A DNA stretch of 64,000 nt from assembly GCF_017591435.1 (NCBI RefSeq), contig NC_059303.1, forward strand, positions 226,501 through 290,500, read 5' to 3'. The notes under the pieces were generated by a model, which had not been told where the DNA came from, searched no databases, and was given only the letters and a program-made list of their open reading frames with translations. Below are positions 42,053 through 53,406 of this stretch, piece after piece (within the stretch, counting starts at the first letter, position 1; every line of letters starts with the position of its first letter). A program made the translations under genes and the position numbers. This DNA comes from Portunus trituberculatus. Its lineage: Eukaryota > Arthropoda > Malacostraca > Decapoda > Portunidae.

Positions 42053-42681
42053 GAAGCTATAGGGGTGTGTCATCCTGTGCATTGTTCAGTCACTGTCTTA
42101 CCTGTGTTCAGCAGGTTGGCACAAACGACTTATACTGAGCATTTCTCGTAGGTTCGGCAGCTGGCAGTGTGGCGAGGACCGGAGGGTCGACAGTGCAGAT
42201 TCTCGCACAGACACGCTACAGGCACATACAGCTCAGGCACACACTCGTACAGGCACAGGGAAACACAAGTAAAGTTTCTTTCTTTCACTATTGAGTAACA
42301 ATTACACACACAACTGTAATGTCACGGGCGAAGGGGTTCACAAACAGAGGCGAGGGGTTATACCAAGAGAAGGCAGTACTTCCTTGGTGCGTAAGCGACA
42401 CAAGGCTCGTGGCAGTCGGAAGGACAAAAGCTTTCGCAATCTTGTCACACCTCTTTTTATATGGCCAGGGGCAACAGCGCATCGGCTGTGGCCAATCAGA
42501 GGCCGGCGCAGCAAAGGCGGACGGTCCAACCAATTATGTGGCGAGCAGGACGGCGTTATGTCACCTCTCATGCTTCCTTCACCCCCCCTACCACAAGACA
42601 CTAATTTTTACCCCCTCCCTTTGGGGGTACCTACCCTGGGTGCAACAGGCATTTAAGGAGGAATGTTCTGGGGCCGTAACA
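42047..42681 (-). repeat. 3' LTR of the Gypsy element
   Basis: About 635 bp. The minus-strand start is TGTTACGGCCCCAGAACATT and the outer end merges with the (TA)n run (TATTATGAAG where the other LTR has TGTTATGAAA). It matches 47936-48547 along its length with scattered differences. Confidence 0.88.
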
Positions 42682-42719
42682 CTATCCACTCCCCTTAAAA
42701 GTAGACATCCCGTCTATCA

Positions 42720-45700
42720 CTATGTGTCACTGTCACTGTCGCTGTGTATGAAATCGCGCCACCAGGCAGGAGGATGGCGGGTCCGCCCCAAGCGCCGCGG
42801 AGGCAGTGCCCTGCGGGGCACATCACTAAGAGTGTCACTGTCACTAACCGCAGGCTCCGAAGCCACTTCCTTCACAATGTCCCCTTCCTCTTCACCTGGC
42901 GGCCACACCGTGGAAAGGTCCATGTCCTCCCCAGGAAGCGAGTCTCACTTGAGGTCTCTGTCCTCACCGGGAAGTGGGTCGCACACAAGGTCTCTGTCCT
43001 CTCCCACCCCTTCATTCACTTCCCAGGTGAAGGGGCCACCGCTGTGGTATGGACACATCCTATCGACATGTACCACGACTGCTCTGTCCCGTGGGCCACC
43101 TCAAAGCCAGTAGGTCACGTCCATCAGCGCGGCCAGCACAGTATATGGACCTTTCCACGGACTCTGGAGCTTGGGGGTCTGCCCGTGTTTCCACTGCGGG
43201 TTGTGCAGCCAGACTCGACTGCCCACCTCGTACTGGGGCCCCCTGCTCCACCGCAGGTACTGACGAGACATGGCCTGGCCCGCCAACTGCAGGTTCTGCG
43301 TCACACGCTGCCGGGTAGCTGTCATTCTCTTGTGCAGTGCCACCACATACTTGGGCGTCGAAGTAGGCAACTCCTCCCCTGGCGGCCGCCCGGTCGTGAG
43401 ATCTAGGGGCAGGCGCATCTCACGGCCGAACATCAGACGACTGGGCGTGTAACCTGTAGCCTCCTGCTGTGCCGTCCGGTAAGCCATCAGTGCGAACGGC
43501 AGCCACAGGTCCCAGTCCTGCTGATCCTTGCCGCAGAACTTGGTCAGTTCGTCCGCCAGGGTACGGTTGAACCTCTCAACCATGCCATCACTCTGTGGGT
43601 GGAGAGGAGTCGTGCGGGTCTTCTTCACCCCAAGCAGCTCACAGCTCTGCTTGAACACCCGCGACTCAAACTCTCGGTCTTGATCGGAGTGGAGTTCCCC
43701 CGGCAGCCCAAACCAGGTGAAGAATTCACCGACCAACACTTCTGCCACCGTATCCGCTGCATTATCTGGCACCGCGTATGCCTCGGGCCACTTGGTAAAA
43801 TAGTCCATCGCGACACAGATGAAGCGGTTGCCACGTGGTGTGCAGGGAAGTGGGCCGGCAATGTCGACAGCAACTCTCTCCATGGGGGCACCAACCTGGT
43901 ACAGCTGCAATGGTGCCCGGGTCCTTCGCGCTGGCCCCTTCCTTGCCCCACAGGTTGAGCACACCTTGCACCACTCCTCGACATCTTGCCGCATGCCCAC
44001 CCAGTAGGCACGCTCCCTGAGGCGACATAGCGTCGTCTTATGGCCCAGGTGTCCGCTGCTGACGCCTGCGTGAGCCTCTTGCAGTAGCTCGGAGCGCAGG
44101 GCACTGGGGACAACAAGCAACCAAGCGCTGCCTGCCATGGCCACGTTGTCCCACCGCTGCTGCAGCACGCCGTCATGAAGCCCCAGCATGGCCCACTGAC
44201 TCTCGAGACACTTGGTGGACGGGCTCTCTGGTGACGGTTTCTCCCGCCCACGCCGCTCACCTCTCTCAAGCCAGGACATCACGAGCGCGAGGTCGGCATC
44301 CCGTCACTGGGCCTCTCGTTACTGCTGCGGTCACCTACGTCAGTGAGAGTAACCTGGCGGCATTGCTGCGACGGCGTGGCACACTCACGGCGGTTACAGT
44401 GCATGCAGTCCTCAGGACATGGCCGGTGGCTCAAGCTATTCGCATTACTGTGCACCCTGCCTGCCCGGTGCATGATGCGGTAGTTATACTGCTCGAGTCG
44501 GCCCAGCCACCTCACCAGCTGTCCCTTGGGGTCCCGGAGCGTTTTCAGCCACCTCAGCGCTGCATGGTCCATCCTGATGGTAAAGGCTGTCCCATAAAGG
44601 TAAGGGTGGAAGTGTTTTAAGCTTTTTACCATTGCCAACAGCTCCTTCCGGGTGATGCAATAGTTTCTCTCCGCCCGGCTGAACTTGGAGCTGTAATAAG
44701 CTACAACACGTTCCTTTCCTTTGCTTACCTGGGACAGGACAGCCCTGACGCCCTCAGCACTTGCGTCAGTGTCCAGCAGGAACGGAACGTCGCGGAGTGG
44801 GAACACCAGCACTGGGTTGCAGGCCAGGGCCGACTTCAGTCATTCGAACGCGTCTTGGCACTCCGCGTCCCACTCAAACCTGGCGTCCTTCCTGGTCAGC
44901 TGGTGCAGCGGGGCAGCGATGGTGGTGAAGCCCTGCACAAACCTCCGGTAATAAGTACACAGCCCCATGAAGCTCCTAGCATCTCCCACCGAAGCAGGAG
45001 TGGGCCAGTTCACTACCGCAGCTACCTTGTCTGGGTCCGTCCGCACACCTTGCCTCCCAACCAAGTGAACCAAATACGGAACCTCATGCTGGAAGAGTAC
45101 ATTTCTTAGGGCTCAATTTTAGGTTGGCCCCTCGCAGCCATCTCAGTACTTCTTCCAGGCGTTCCAGCTCCTCCTGGAATGTATTCCCATACACCAGGAT
45201 GTCGTCTAAGTACATTAGCGCTGACTTCCATTGCAGCCCTTCCAGCACCTTGTCCATCAATCTCATGAAGCAACTGGTAGCATTGCACGCCCCAAAAGGC
45301 ATTACTTTGAATTGCCACAGGACCTGCCCAAAAGAAAACGCCATCTTGGCCTTATCTTCCTCTGCCATCTCTACTTGGTGGTAGCCGGACTTCAGGTCAA
45401 GCGTGGACAGCCAGTGAACACCTCCCAAAGCGTCCAGAGTGTTGTCTATGCGAGGCAAAGGGTATGAGTCTTTAACAGTTATCTCTTTCAGGGCACAGTA
45501 GTCCACACAGAATCTCTGACTACCATCTTTCTTACCCACCAAGACGACAGGTGACGACCACGGGCTGTCAAAGCGTTCAATTACTCCCTGGGCGTCCATC
45601 TCTTCTACCAGGCACTGCATCTCCTCCCTCTTGACCGGGGCAATGCGACGTGGGGGCTATTTGATGGGTGTATGGCCAGCTGTATTAATGGTATGCTTTA

Positions 45701-46313
45701 CTAGTGCCGTGCAACCCAAGTCATGGTTGTCATGGCTAAAGACATCAGCATACTTACTTAACAGCTGTTCGAGGGCCTGTTTCTGCATTGGATTCAGCTG
45801 GGTGGTGCTCCTGGCGGCCAGGTCCTGCATGTGTGTTGGCAACTGTCTCTCTTCCATCCCGTCCATCCGCTTGCCTCGGGCCACATAACAGCCTACCCCT
45901 GGTGACTGCTCCAGGCTTTCCCGTGCTGCTTCTCTGGACCTTCCACTGCTCCCGGCGGCGTCTGTAAGGAGGAGAGGTGCTTCCATGTTACGCAACCTCA
46001 ACTTGCCTCTCCCTACATCCACGCTCGCCCTACAACAAGCCAGGAAGTCCACCCCAAGCAGACACGGTTCTTCCATGTCAGCCACGTACACCGGCAGCTG
46101 TTCCACGACCTCTCCGATGGCGATCTCCACGGTGACGGGTCCACAGAGCGTCACACAATGCCTCGTGACACCACACAGCTGCTGCTCTGCCCATGGGATG
46201 TGGCGCGCCCTCACCACGTCTGCCTGCACAAACGTCCTCTCCGCTCCAGTGTCGACAGGTTTCCATCCACTGTGCCCTGGACCTGGACTATGGGAGGAGA
46301 GGACAGGCGGCAT
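42720..46313 (-). pseudogene. Gypsy pol: protease, reverse transcriptase, RNase H, integrase
   Basis: Protease active site DTGAERTF lies near 46255. RT follows from about 45620, with the YLDDILVYG catalytic motif near 45200. RNase H has a DTDASAEGV-type start near 44775. Integrase spans 44282-43101 with an HHCC zinc module, a DDE core (AVDIAGP, SDQDREF, then MVERFNRTLADEL) and a GPY motif (SPWKGPYTV near 43140). The C-terminus runs to 42720 with LPGED repeats. Lesions: TAG at about 45657, TGA at about 44840 and about 43101, and frameshifts near 45090 and 44280. About 1200 codons in all. Dead copy of a replication polyprotein. Confidence 0.9.
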
Positions 46314-46314
46314 T

Positions 46315-47882
46315 CTAATCAGTGGAGGCTGCGGCAGGGAACTGGGGCTGAGTGACGGGCCCCGCGCTCAACCCGGACTCGTTTCCCAGCTGCCTGAGAT
46401 CCTGTGACAACTGGCAGCGGCCTCTGGTATGGCCCCATTGTCCACAGTTGGCACAGCAGGGTGACGGGGGAGGAGTGGCGGTGTGGACGGGCAGCTCTTC
46501 CAATGAGCGTGTTTGTCGGGTGCTCTTACAGTGCCCCCGTATATGTCCTTTCTGCCCACACCCCCAACACACTCCACTGAACTGTCGTGCCAAGCGACGA
46601 GGTGATGGCATCGACTGGCGCGTCTGGGTGCAGCAGACACGGAGGTGACGGGTGGAGCCTCGGGGTGCAGAGGGAGCTTGCACGGCCAGCTTTGCAGTGC
46701 ATTGTAGGAAGGACTCAAATTCCAAGGCCTTTGAGAGGGCGCCCTGCACAGTCGTTTCGTGCACCTGTCTCACATATATCTGAAGCTGCTGATCTCCAAG
46801 TGCATCAATGAAGTGGTCGCGTGCGAGCACTGTGACCATGCTCTCTGGCGTTCTGGGATAAGTGCGCCGCACCAGCGCCTCCAAGTCCTGTGCCAGCCGC
46901 GGGAGTGGCTCCCCCTGGCGCCTGGCCCGCTCCTTAAGCTGAGTCCGATACACCTCAGCCTGAAGCGTCACATCGAACCACTGCTGTAACGCCTCAGCCA
47001 GTCTCTGGTATGACGAACACTGGGCGTTCTTCAGCTGGGCCAGCACTTGACTCACTGGTCCATGGAGGCTGGCGACAAGCTGATACGCCTTCTCGATGTC
47101 GTCCCAGCCTTAACCTCGCGCCACGCACTCAAACTGGCGCTGGTAAGCCTCCCAGGCCCAGGTCCAGGTCCTCACTTAACTCTGCTGGTTTCCTCCATCT
47201 CCTTGGTCCAGCACAGTGGGGGGGTGCTTGGCTGTCAGGCACTGCGGGGGGACATGAGTACAGCAGGCGTGCATGGCGGAGACATGCGGGGCGATGTGGA
47301 CAGCCCGGCTGGGGCGGCACACAGCAACCGGGGCTCTGGCATACCTCCCAATGCTGCGTCGCAGTGCTTGAAGCCTCCAGGCTCCGACAGGGTGTCTCTG
47401 TGGCCACAGATGGCCCCAAGGTCATGCTCGGCGGCGTCGGTGGCTTGCTCGACCTGCCGCTCCACAATGGCATGCAGTTCAGCCACTTCCTCCCGTAGAT
47501 TAGCGACTTGCTTTGCTGCTGCCTCCACACGGTTCTCACTGTCTATTTCCACAGCATTAAGCTGTCTGGTGACTGTCTCTGACAGCAGTTTGCACTGTTC
47601 CTGCACATACTGTTCTGTTTCCTTCTTCACTGCCACTATTTCACCCCGCCACTTGTTCAGTTTTTGTGCTCACTTGTCCATGTACTGGGACAAAGCCTGC
47701 GTCTGTTCCTCAGCTCATCATGCCTGTGCCCGAGCCAGTTCAGCCACACTGTCTCGCAGGTCACACTGTGCCTGTGCTTGTTCTCGCTGTGCCTCTGCCT
47801 GTTTTTCTACACTTTGCTGCAGGGCAAGCAACAGGTTCAACATGCGGTCTTCGCAACTGACATTGGCACCTTGTTCCTCCAT
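46315..47882 (-). pseudogene. Gypsy gag with two CCHC zinc knuckles
   Basis: The frame can be read from ATG at 47882 (MEEQGANVSCEDRML), 42 bases inside the primer site. It has a Gln/Glu-rich coiled coil and stop codons near 47718, then EQYVQEQCKLLSETVTRQLN. The capsid-like region includes QRLAEALQQWFDVTL and a YPRTPESMVTVLARDHFIDA segment. The nucleocapsid has CWGCGQKGHIRGHC (about 46575) and CANCGQWGHTRGRC (about 46455). Stop TAG at 46315-46317, two bases before the first ATG of the pol frame. Nonsense codons and frameshifts near 47235 and 47110 inactivate it. Confidence 0.85.
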
Positions 47883-47923
47883 GGTCCCAGCAACACTTGA
47901 CGGGCTACTAAATATCCCACGAA

Positions 47924-47934
47924 TCCTGACACCA
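47924..47934 (-). other. Primer-binding site, leucine tRNA-like
   Basis: The minus-strand TGGTGTCAGGA lies one base after the 5' LTR end (TAACA). It is complementary to the 3' end of leucine tRNAs ending TCCTGACACCA. The match weakens after 11 bases. Confidence 0.7.
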
Positions 47935-47935
47935 G

Positions 47936-48547
47936 TGTTATGAAACTATGGAGGTGTGTCGTCGTCCTGTGCATTATTCAGTCACTGTCTTACCTATGTT
48001 CAGCAAGTTGGCACAAACGACTTACCCTGAGCATTTCTCGTAGGTTCGGCAGCTGGCAGTTTGGCAAGGACCAGAGGACCGACAGTGCAGATTCTCGCAC
48101 AGACACGCTACAGGCACATACAGCTCAGGCACACACTCATACAGGCACAGGGAAACACAAGTACAGTTTCTTCCTTTCACTATTGAGTAACAATTACACA
48201 CACAGCTGTAATGTCACGGGCGAAGGGGTTCACAAACAGAGGCGAGGGGTTATACCAAGAGAAGGCAGTACTTCCTTGGTGCGTAAGTGACACAAGGTTC
48301 GTGGCAGTCGGAAGGACAAAAGCTTTCGCAATCTTGTCACACGTCTTTATATGGCCAGGGGCAACAGCGCATCGGCTGTGGCCAATCAGAAGCCGGTGCA
48401 ACAAAGGCGGATGGTCCAACCAATTACGTGGCGAGCAGGACGGCGTTACGTCACCTCTCATGCTTCCTTCACCCCCCCCCTACCACAAGACACCAACTTT
48501 TACCCCCTCCCTTGGGGGGTACCTACCCCGGGTGCGACAGGTGTTTA
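47936..48547 (-). repeat. 5' LTR of the Gypsy element, truncated at its outer end
   Basis: Matches the other LTR from TGTTATGAA (47936) to GGTGTTTAA (48547). The last 30 or so bases expected at the outer end are absent; the break falls at TTAA. Confidence 0.85.
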
Positions 48548-48892
48548 ACCCCTTCGAGCCGGATGTTAAAAAAGCCCGCCTGTATGATATACGGGTGGTA
48601 GTGCCGCGCGCCTGAGCGCGGGAAACTCGTGCAAGCTTGTCATACTTGTCGTCTTTGTGTATTATGCTGCTATTTTTTAGTCACTATATAGCCTTCGAAG
48701 AGGAAAGTGGACGCTTCTCCTTCGGAGAAAAGAGAGAGAGAGAGAGAGAGAGACATTTGCTAATATTTTAGACACAAGCGGACGCATGTAGCTTATCTTT
48801 CGGGAGGAAGAGGGGAGGGAGGGAAGGAGAGGAAACGAAGGAGAGAGAGAGAGAGAGAGAGATTAGAAAATTTGTTGTTTTTGTGTGTATTT
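48548..48892. other. Possible TTAA-specific transposon end plus (GA)n tracts
   Basis: Sequence after the LTR break starts TTAA-CCCCTTCGAGCCGGATG. The C-rich start next to TTAA resembles piggyBac-type termini. The stretch has (AG)n at about 48729-48751 and 48840-48862 but no coding region. The matching second end is not visible before fam-A begins at about 48893. Confidence 0.4.
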
Positions 48893-48894
48893 AC

Positions 48895-51790
48895 CTAATT
48901 GTAACATACGGGAAAAGAGCTATGCTCGTGTTGTCCCGTCTCCATATCTATTAATGTCCAGCTTTTCTTAAAATCATGAATATTCCTTGCGTTGACCACT
49001 TCCACGTCTAAACTATTCCATGCTTCCACCCTTCTATGAGGGAAGCTATATTTTTTCACATCTCTCCTATAAGTGGCCATTTTAGTTTTTTCCCATGCCC
49101 TCTCGACATTCTTTCATTCCACATACACAGATCTTCCCTATCCATTTTTCCATGCCAATCATCACTCTGTATATTGCTATCAGGTCTCCCCTTTCTCTTC
49201 TGTTTTCCAGGGTCGGAAGTTGCATTCTTTTCAGTCTGTCTTCATAAGTCAAATCTCTTAAGTCAGGCACCATTTTGTTGCAGCCCTCTGTACTTTCTCT
49301 AGTTTCCTTATGTGTTTCTTTAAGTTCGAGCCCACTGTATTGTTGCATATTCAAGCCTCGGTCTTATCATTGCAGTAATTATTTTCTTCATCATTTCTTC
49401 ATCTAAATATACGAACGCCACTCTTATGTTCCTCAATAAGTTCAATACTTCTCCAATTATTTTGTTTATATGTCTCTCTGGCGATAGGTCATTGGTAATT
49501 GTCACCCCAAGGTCTTTTTCTTCATGACTGGTTTTATGTCTTCATTTCCTATCTTGTACATACTCCTGATTCTTCTTTCACTCTTGCCAAACTCTATTTT
49601 CTTGCATTTTGTCGTGTTGAACTCCATTTGCCATGTACAGCTCCATTTCCATATTCTGTCCAAGTCTTCCTGGAGTAGTTCGCAATCTTTGTCACATCTC
49701 ACTTTTCTTAACAATTTTGCATCGTCTGCAAATAGGCTCACATAACTGGACACCCCATCCACCATGTCATTTATGTAGACCGCGAACATTACTGGTGCCA
49801 ACACTGATCCCTGTGGAACTCCACTCTCCACCAAGCCCCATTCTGATGGTCTGTCCTTAATTATTGTTCTCATTTCTCTTCCTACCAAAAGTCTTCCATC
49901 CATTTTAGTAAACTGCCATGCACTCCTCCTACCATTTCAAGTTTCCAGATCAGTCTCCGGTGTGGTACCTTATCAAAGGCCTTTTTTAAATCCAGATATA
50001 TTCCATCAGCCCAACCATCTCTTTCCTGTATTACATCTATCACCCTCGAATAGTAACATATCAGGTTTGTCGTGCATGAACGCCCTTTTCTAAAACCAAA
50101 TTGACACTCACAAAGTATGTCATTTTTCTCCAAGAAGTCTGTCCATCTATTCTTCACCACCCTCTCACACATCTTAGCTACCACACTTGTAAGTGACACT
50201 GGTCTATAGTTCAATGGGTCTCTCTTGTTACCTGATTTATAGATTGGGACAATGTTAGCTCTTTTCCAGTCTTGGGGCACTACACCTTCCCTTAATGAGG
50301 CATCAATTACTTCACAAACTTTTTCTGCCAGTTGCTCCCTGCATTCTCTTAAAATCCATCCTGATACCCCATCAGGTCCCACAGCTTTTCTCACTTCTAA
50401 ACTCCCCATCATATTCTTGATCTCCTCCACAGTTACTTGAAACTCCTTCATAATCCCTTTCTGTTCCATTACCAGTGGTTTGTCAAAAGCAGTCTCCTTT
50501 GTGAATACCTTCCGAAAGCATCCATTCATAGCCTCTGCCATTTCCTGGGATCTTCACTGCATACTCCATTTACTTCTAAACTTTCAATACTTTCTCTATT
50601 TTTGATGTTGTTGTTCACATGTCTGTAAAAAGCCTTGGTTGGTCTTTACATTTATCAATTATATCCTTTTCTTGTTTCTTTCTTTCTTCTCTTCTAATCA
50701 ACACATATTCATTTCTTGCTCTTTTGTAACTTTCCCACTGCTTAATCCGTCTTTTCCTTCTCCACCTCTTCCATGCATCCTCTTTTCTTGTTCTAGCCTT
50801 TTCACATCTATCGTTAAACCAGTCCTGCTTTCCAACTTCTCTATGTTGTCTTATTGGTACAAATTTTTCTCACCTTCTTTGTATATTTTTATAAATTCCT
50901 TCCACTTTTCATTTGCTCCTTAGCACTCTTGAATTTCATCCAATTTGTCTCTTGAAAGAATTTCTTTAGGTTTCCAAAATCTGTCTTGGCATAATTCCAT
51001 CTTCCCACTTTATATTCTTCATTTCTTCTAGATTTCTCTTCATCTATCACCTTGAACTCCAAAACTGCATGATCACTCTTTGCTAAAGGGCACTCCACCC
51101 TCATCTCCTCAATGACCATTGGCTCTGTACTAAAGACCAAGTCCAGTCTTGACGATGCTCCCTCTCCTCCAAACCTAGTATCTTCTTTGACCCACTGAGT
51201 TAACACATTTTCCATTGCCAGTGTCAATAGTGTATTTCCCCATGTTGTCTCTGATCCTTCCATTGACCAGTCCTCCCAACACACCTCTTTACAATTAAAA
51301 TCTCCCATCATTATAGTTCGTTCACAGCCACCCAACATTTCTTCCAGACATGTTCCTGTATCACTTATCATTTCTTCATATTCCTGTACTGACCATGCAT
51401 TTGTCTTAGGTGGTACGTACACCACTATGTAGTGCCTCTTTTTCCTTCATTAGTTTCTGCTCTGATCTTTAGCACTTCTGCCTTTCCCATACCTTCTTTC
51501 ACTTGATCCACCTTTATATCTTTTTAACCAGCAACATCACTCCTCCTCCCATCTTACCTACTCTATTTCTTTTCCAAACATTATATTTCCTTCTCCAACC
51601 ATCATCAGGTCTTCTCCTCTCTCAGTTTTGTTTCAGTAAGACCCACAATATCTGGGTTCTTGTCCCTCAAGTAATCGTTGAGTTCTAAAATCCCGATATC
51701 ACTCCATTTATGTTGGAATACATTACATTCCGCTCATACGTAAGTTTCTTTAGTCCTTTCTTACTGTACTTTTCTGGGTTATGAACCACT
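48895..51790 (-). pseudogene. fam-A copy 2 ORF2, endonuclease and reverse transcriptase
   Basis: Endonuclease: MVYVPPKTNAWSVQEYEEMI, IMMGDFNCKEVCWEDW (about 51300) and LAKSDHAVLEFKV (about 51085). RT (50541-49882): VGPDGVSGWILRECREQLAE, NYRPVSLTSVVAKMCERVVK, CQFGFRKGRSCTTNL and YLDLKKAFDKVPHRRLIW. The next frame (49903-49502) has VESGVPQGSVLAPVMFAVYI and LFADDAKLL. The C-terminal region follows in three more frames: MKKIITAMIRPRLEYATIQ, LRDLTYEDRLKRMQLPTLEN and YSFPHRRVEAWNSLDV. Frameshifts near 51425, 50880, 50545, 49890, 49500, 49350 and 49080. Confidence 0.88.
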
Positions 51791-51799
51791 TCCTCAGTC

Positions 51800-52717
51800 T
51801 CATATCCAAGATTCTCCAGAAAAACTCTTTCTTCTCCTCTTCTGTCCTCTCTTCATTTTTTTCAAAGCCTCCTTTCTCAACTCATTTAACATTTCTCTTT
51901 CCTTTTCACCGAGATCTCTTCTCAACCAAATCTTCCTTGTTGTTTCCTGCTGGGCTAGCCTCCATGACTTCTCCACCAATTCATCTACATCCTTTTGTGA
52001 CTTAAGTTTGATTCTTATTGGCCTCATACCTTCTCTTGTGAACTTTCCAATTCTATGGAAGTCCTCTATTTCTTGTACTAGGTCTTTTCCCTCCTCCTGC
52101 ACCACATTAATGATATTATTTATCACCTTTTTTATGTTTTTCTCTCTCTCCATTTTACTCGGTGTCTTATCCTCCTCCACACCAAATATCACCACACATC
52201 TCTTTTGTCTACAGTTTCCCTCACCAATGTCTCATTTGATTTAATAACCTTCACCACTTTCTCAGCAATCTTCTCTTCTATGATCTGTTGATCTATAATT
52301 TCAGCAAGGCCCAAAGTTTTCTCCCCAGACTCTTTGATTTCCTTTTCCAGACTTGCAACTTTGTAATTTACCTCCTTTCTTTCCACTTCCTGACTTTTTT
52401 TCCATTCAGCCTGCTTCTCCATCACTTTTCCTAGAGATTCTCCACATTTTTCGCAATTCACTTTAATTAGCTTAACTTCCTCTTTCAGTGCTTCATTTTC
52501 CTTCTTCATATCGGCACAGTCTTTCTTTACATTGTCATAACTCGTTTCCAGGCCCCATACTTTTCAAACAGTTTTCAATTTTACCTTCCAACTCCAGAAT
52601 TTTCTTCACATAAGCGCTCTTCTCCATTATTCCTTGAAATCCTGTGAAGTCTGATTCATCTTTCGAGTTCACGGCCGCCATGTTGCTCAGATGTAAACAA
52701 ACCAGCTGATGGCTCAA
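51800..52717 (-). pseudogene. fam-A copy 2 ORF1, coiled coil and RRM-like region
   Basis: Candidate start MSHQLVCLHLSNMAAVNSKD at 52717, with MAAVNSKDESDFTGFQGIME more likely. A coiled coil follows (YVKKILELEGKIENCL; KKENEALKEEVKLIKVNCEK). Then comes an RRM-like core after CVVIFGVEEDKTPSK: IEDFHRIGKFTREGMRPIRI, KLKSQKDVDELVEKSW and KIWLRRDLGEKEREML. Frameshifts near 52535 and 52195. Same layout as the fam-B and fam-F ORF1. Confidence 0.8.
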
Positions 52718-52904
52718 ACGCAGGCTACAGTTTATATTTACCTTCCCTGGACATTATTTTGCTAAATCAACAGTTAACATGACTATATGGAGACGGGACA
52801 AACATTACCAGCTCCTTTCCCACCTTGGTTACTCTTAGGCAATGGTAACTGTAGAATTAGAGATGATTGCTCTGGAGCTCAGCGACCACCTCCGGGACGA
52901 TGTC

Positions 52905-52950
<46 letters not shown>

Positions 52951-53242
52951 CACTGTTTGATCTGTTTGATCTGCTGCAGTCTCTGACGAGACAGCCAGAC
53001 GTTACCCTACTGAGCGAGCTCAGAGCTCATTATTTCCGATCTTCGGATAGGCCTGAGACCAGGCACACACCACACACCAGGACAAAAAGGTCACAACTCC
53101 TGGATTTACATCCCGTACCTACTCACAGCTGGGTGAACAGGGGCTACACGTGAAAGGAGACACACCCAAATATCTCCACCTGGCCAATCAACTCGTCCTC
53201 TGGCTTGTGAAGCCAGCGATCTAACCACTGAGCTATCGGGCG
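52905..53242 (-). mobile_element. tRNA-derived SINE, family 2, with (AC)n tail
   Basis: The minus strand begins CGCCCGATAGCTCAGTGGTT then AGATCGCTGGCTTCACAAGC, an excellent tRNA 5' half with box A. Box B is degraded (ACGAGTTGATTGGCCAGG where GGTTCGATTCC is expected). A body of about 240 bp follows (ATTTGGGTGTGTCTCCTTTC, GGTACGGGATGTAAATCC), ending CAAACAGTGAAACACAC in a (TG)n run on the plus strand (52907-52948). I recall this SINE type from decapod sequences. Not a functional tRNA gene: the 3' half is lost. Confidence 0.82.
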
Positions 53243-53247
53243 TGTGT

Positions 53248-53318
<71 letters not shown>
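53243..53318. repeat. (TG)n microsatellite
   Basis: About 37 TG units with one TA interruption, between the SINE head and the fam-F copy 2 tail. Confidence 0.96.
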
Positions 53319-53319
<1 letters not shown>

Positions 53320-53406
53320 TTACCTATTTACCTATTTGTGTATTACAGGGCCCGAGCTAAGCTCTCTGTGTCCTGTCTCCTTGTCCACCCCTGTCATATC
53401 TCTCTT

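Larger units (their letters stand above)
42047..48547 (-). mobile_element. Gypsy-type LTR retrotransposon, minus strand, decayed
   Basis: LTRs lie at 42047-42681 and 47936-48547. The inner boundary is TGTTA/TAACA with a leucine-tRNA-like primer site one base inside. A purine-rich tract borders the 3' LTR (AAGGGGAGTGG on the minus strand, about 42683-42697). Gag and pol (protease, RT, RNase H, integrase) are in Gypsy order and no envelope is present. Several nonsense codons and two frameshifts inactivate pol. The LTRs differ at many sites, so insertion is old. The right LTR is cut short at a TTAA. Confidence 0.92.
48893..52790 (-). mobile_element. fam-A copy 2, nearly complete, minus strand
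   Basis: The 3' end at 48893-48905 carries the AATTAGGTAAATAC tail (plus strand tatttacctaatt). The 5' end is around 52735-52790. ORF1 and ORF2 are both recognisable with many frame breaks. It is the reference for the fam-A fragments at 1-284 and 1145-1532. Confidence 0.88.

Noticed and set aside
42319..43406. Plus-strand open frames of 220-264 codons
   Set aside because: They are antisense to the Gypsy LTR and pol C-terminus; no recognisable domain.
47047..47943. Plus-strand 298-codon frame
   Set aside because: Antisense to the coiled-coil gag region; Cys/Ser-rich composition is a shadow of Gln/Glu codons on the other strand.
53190..53242. Functional tRNA gene
   Set aside because: Good 5' half but no T arm or acceptor 3' half; followed by a SINE body.
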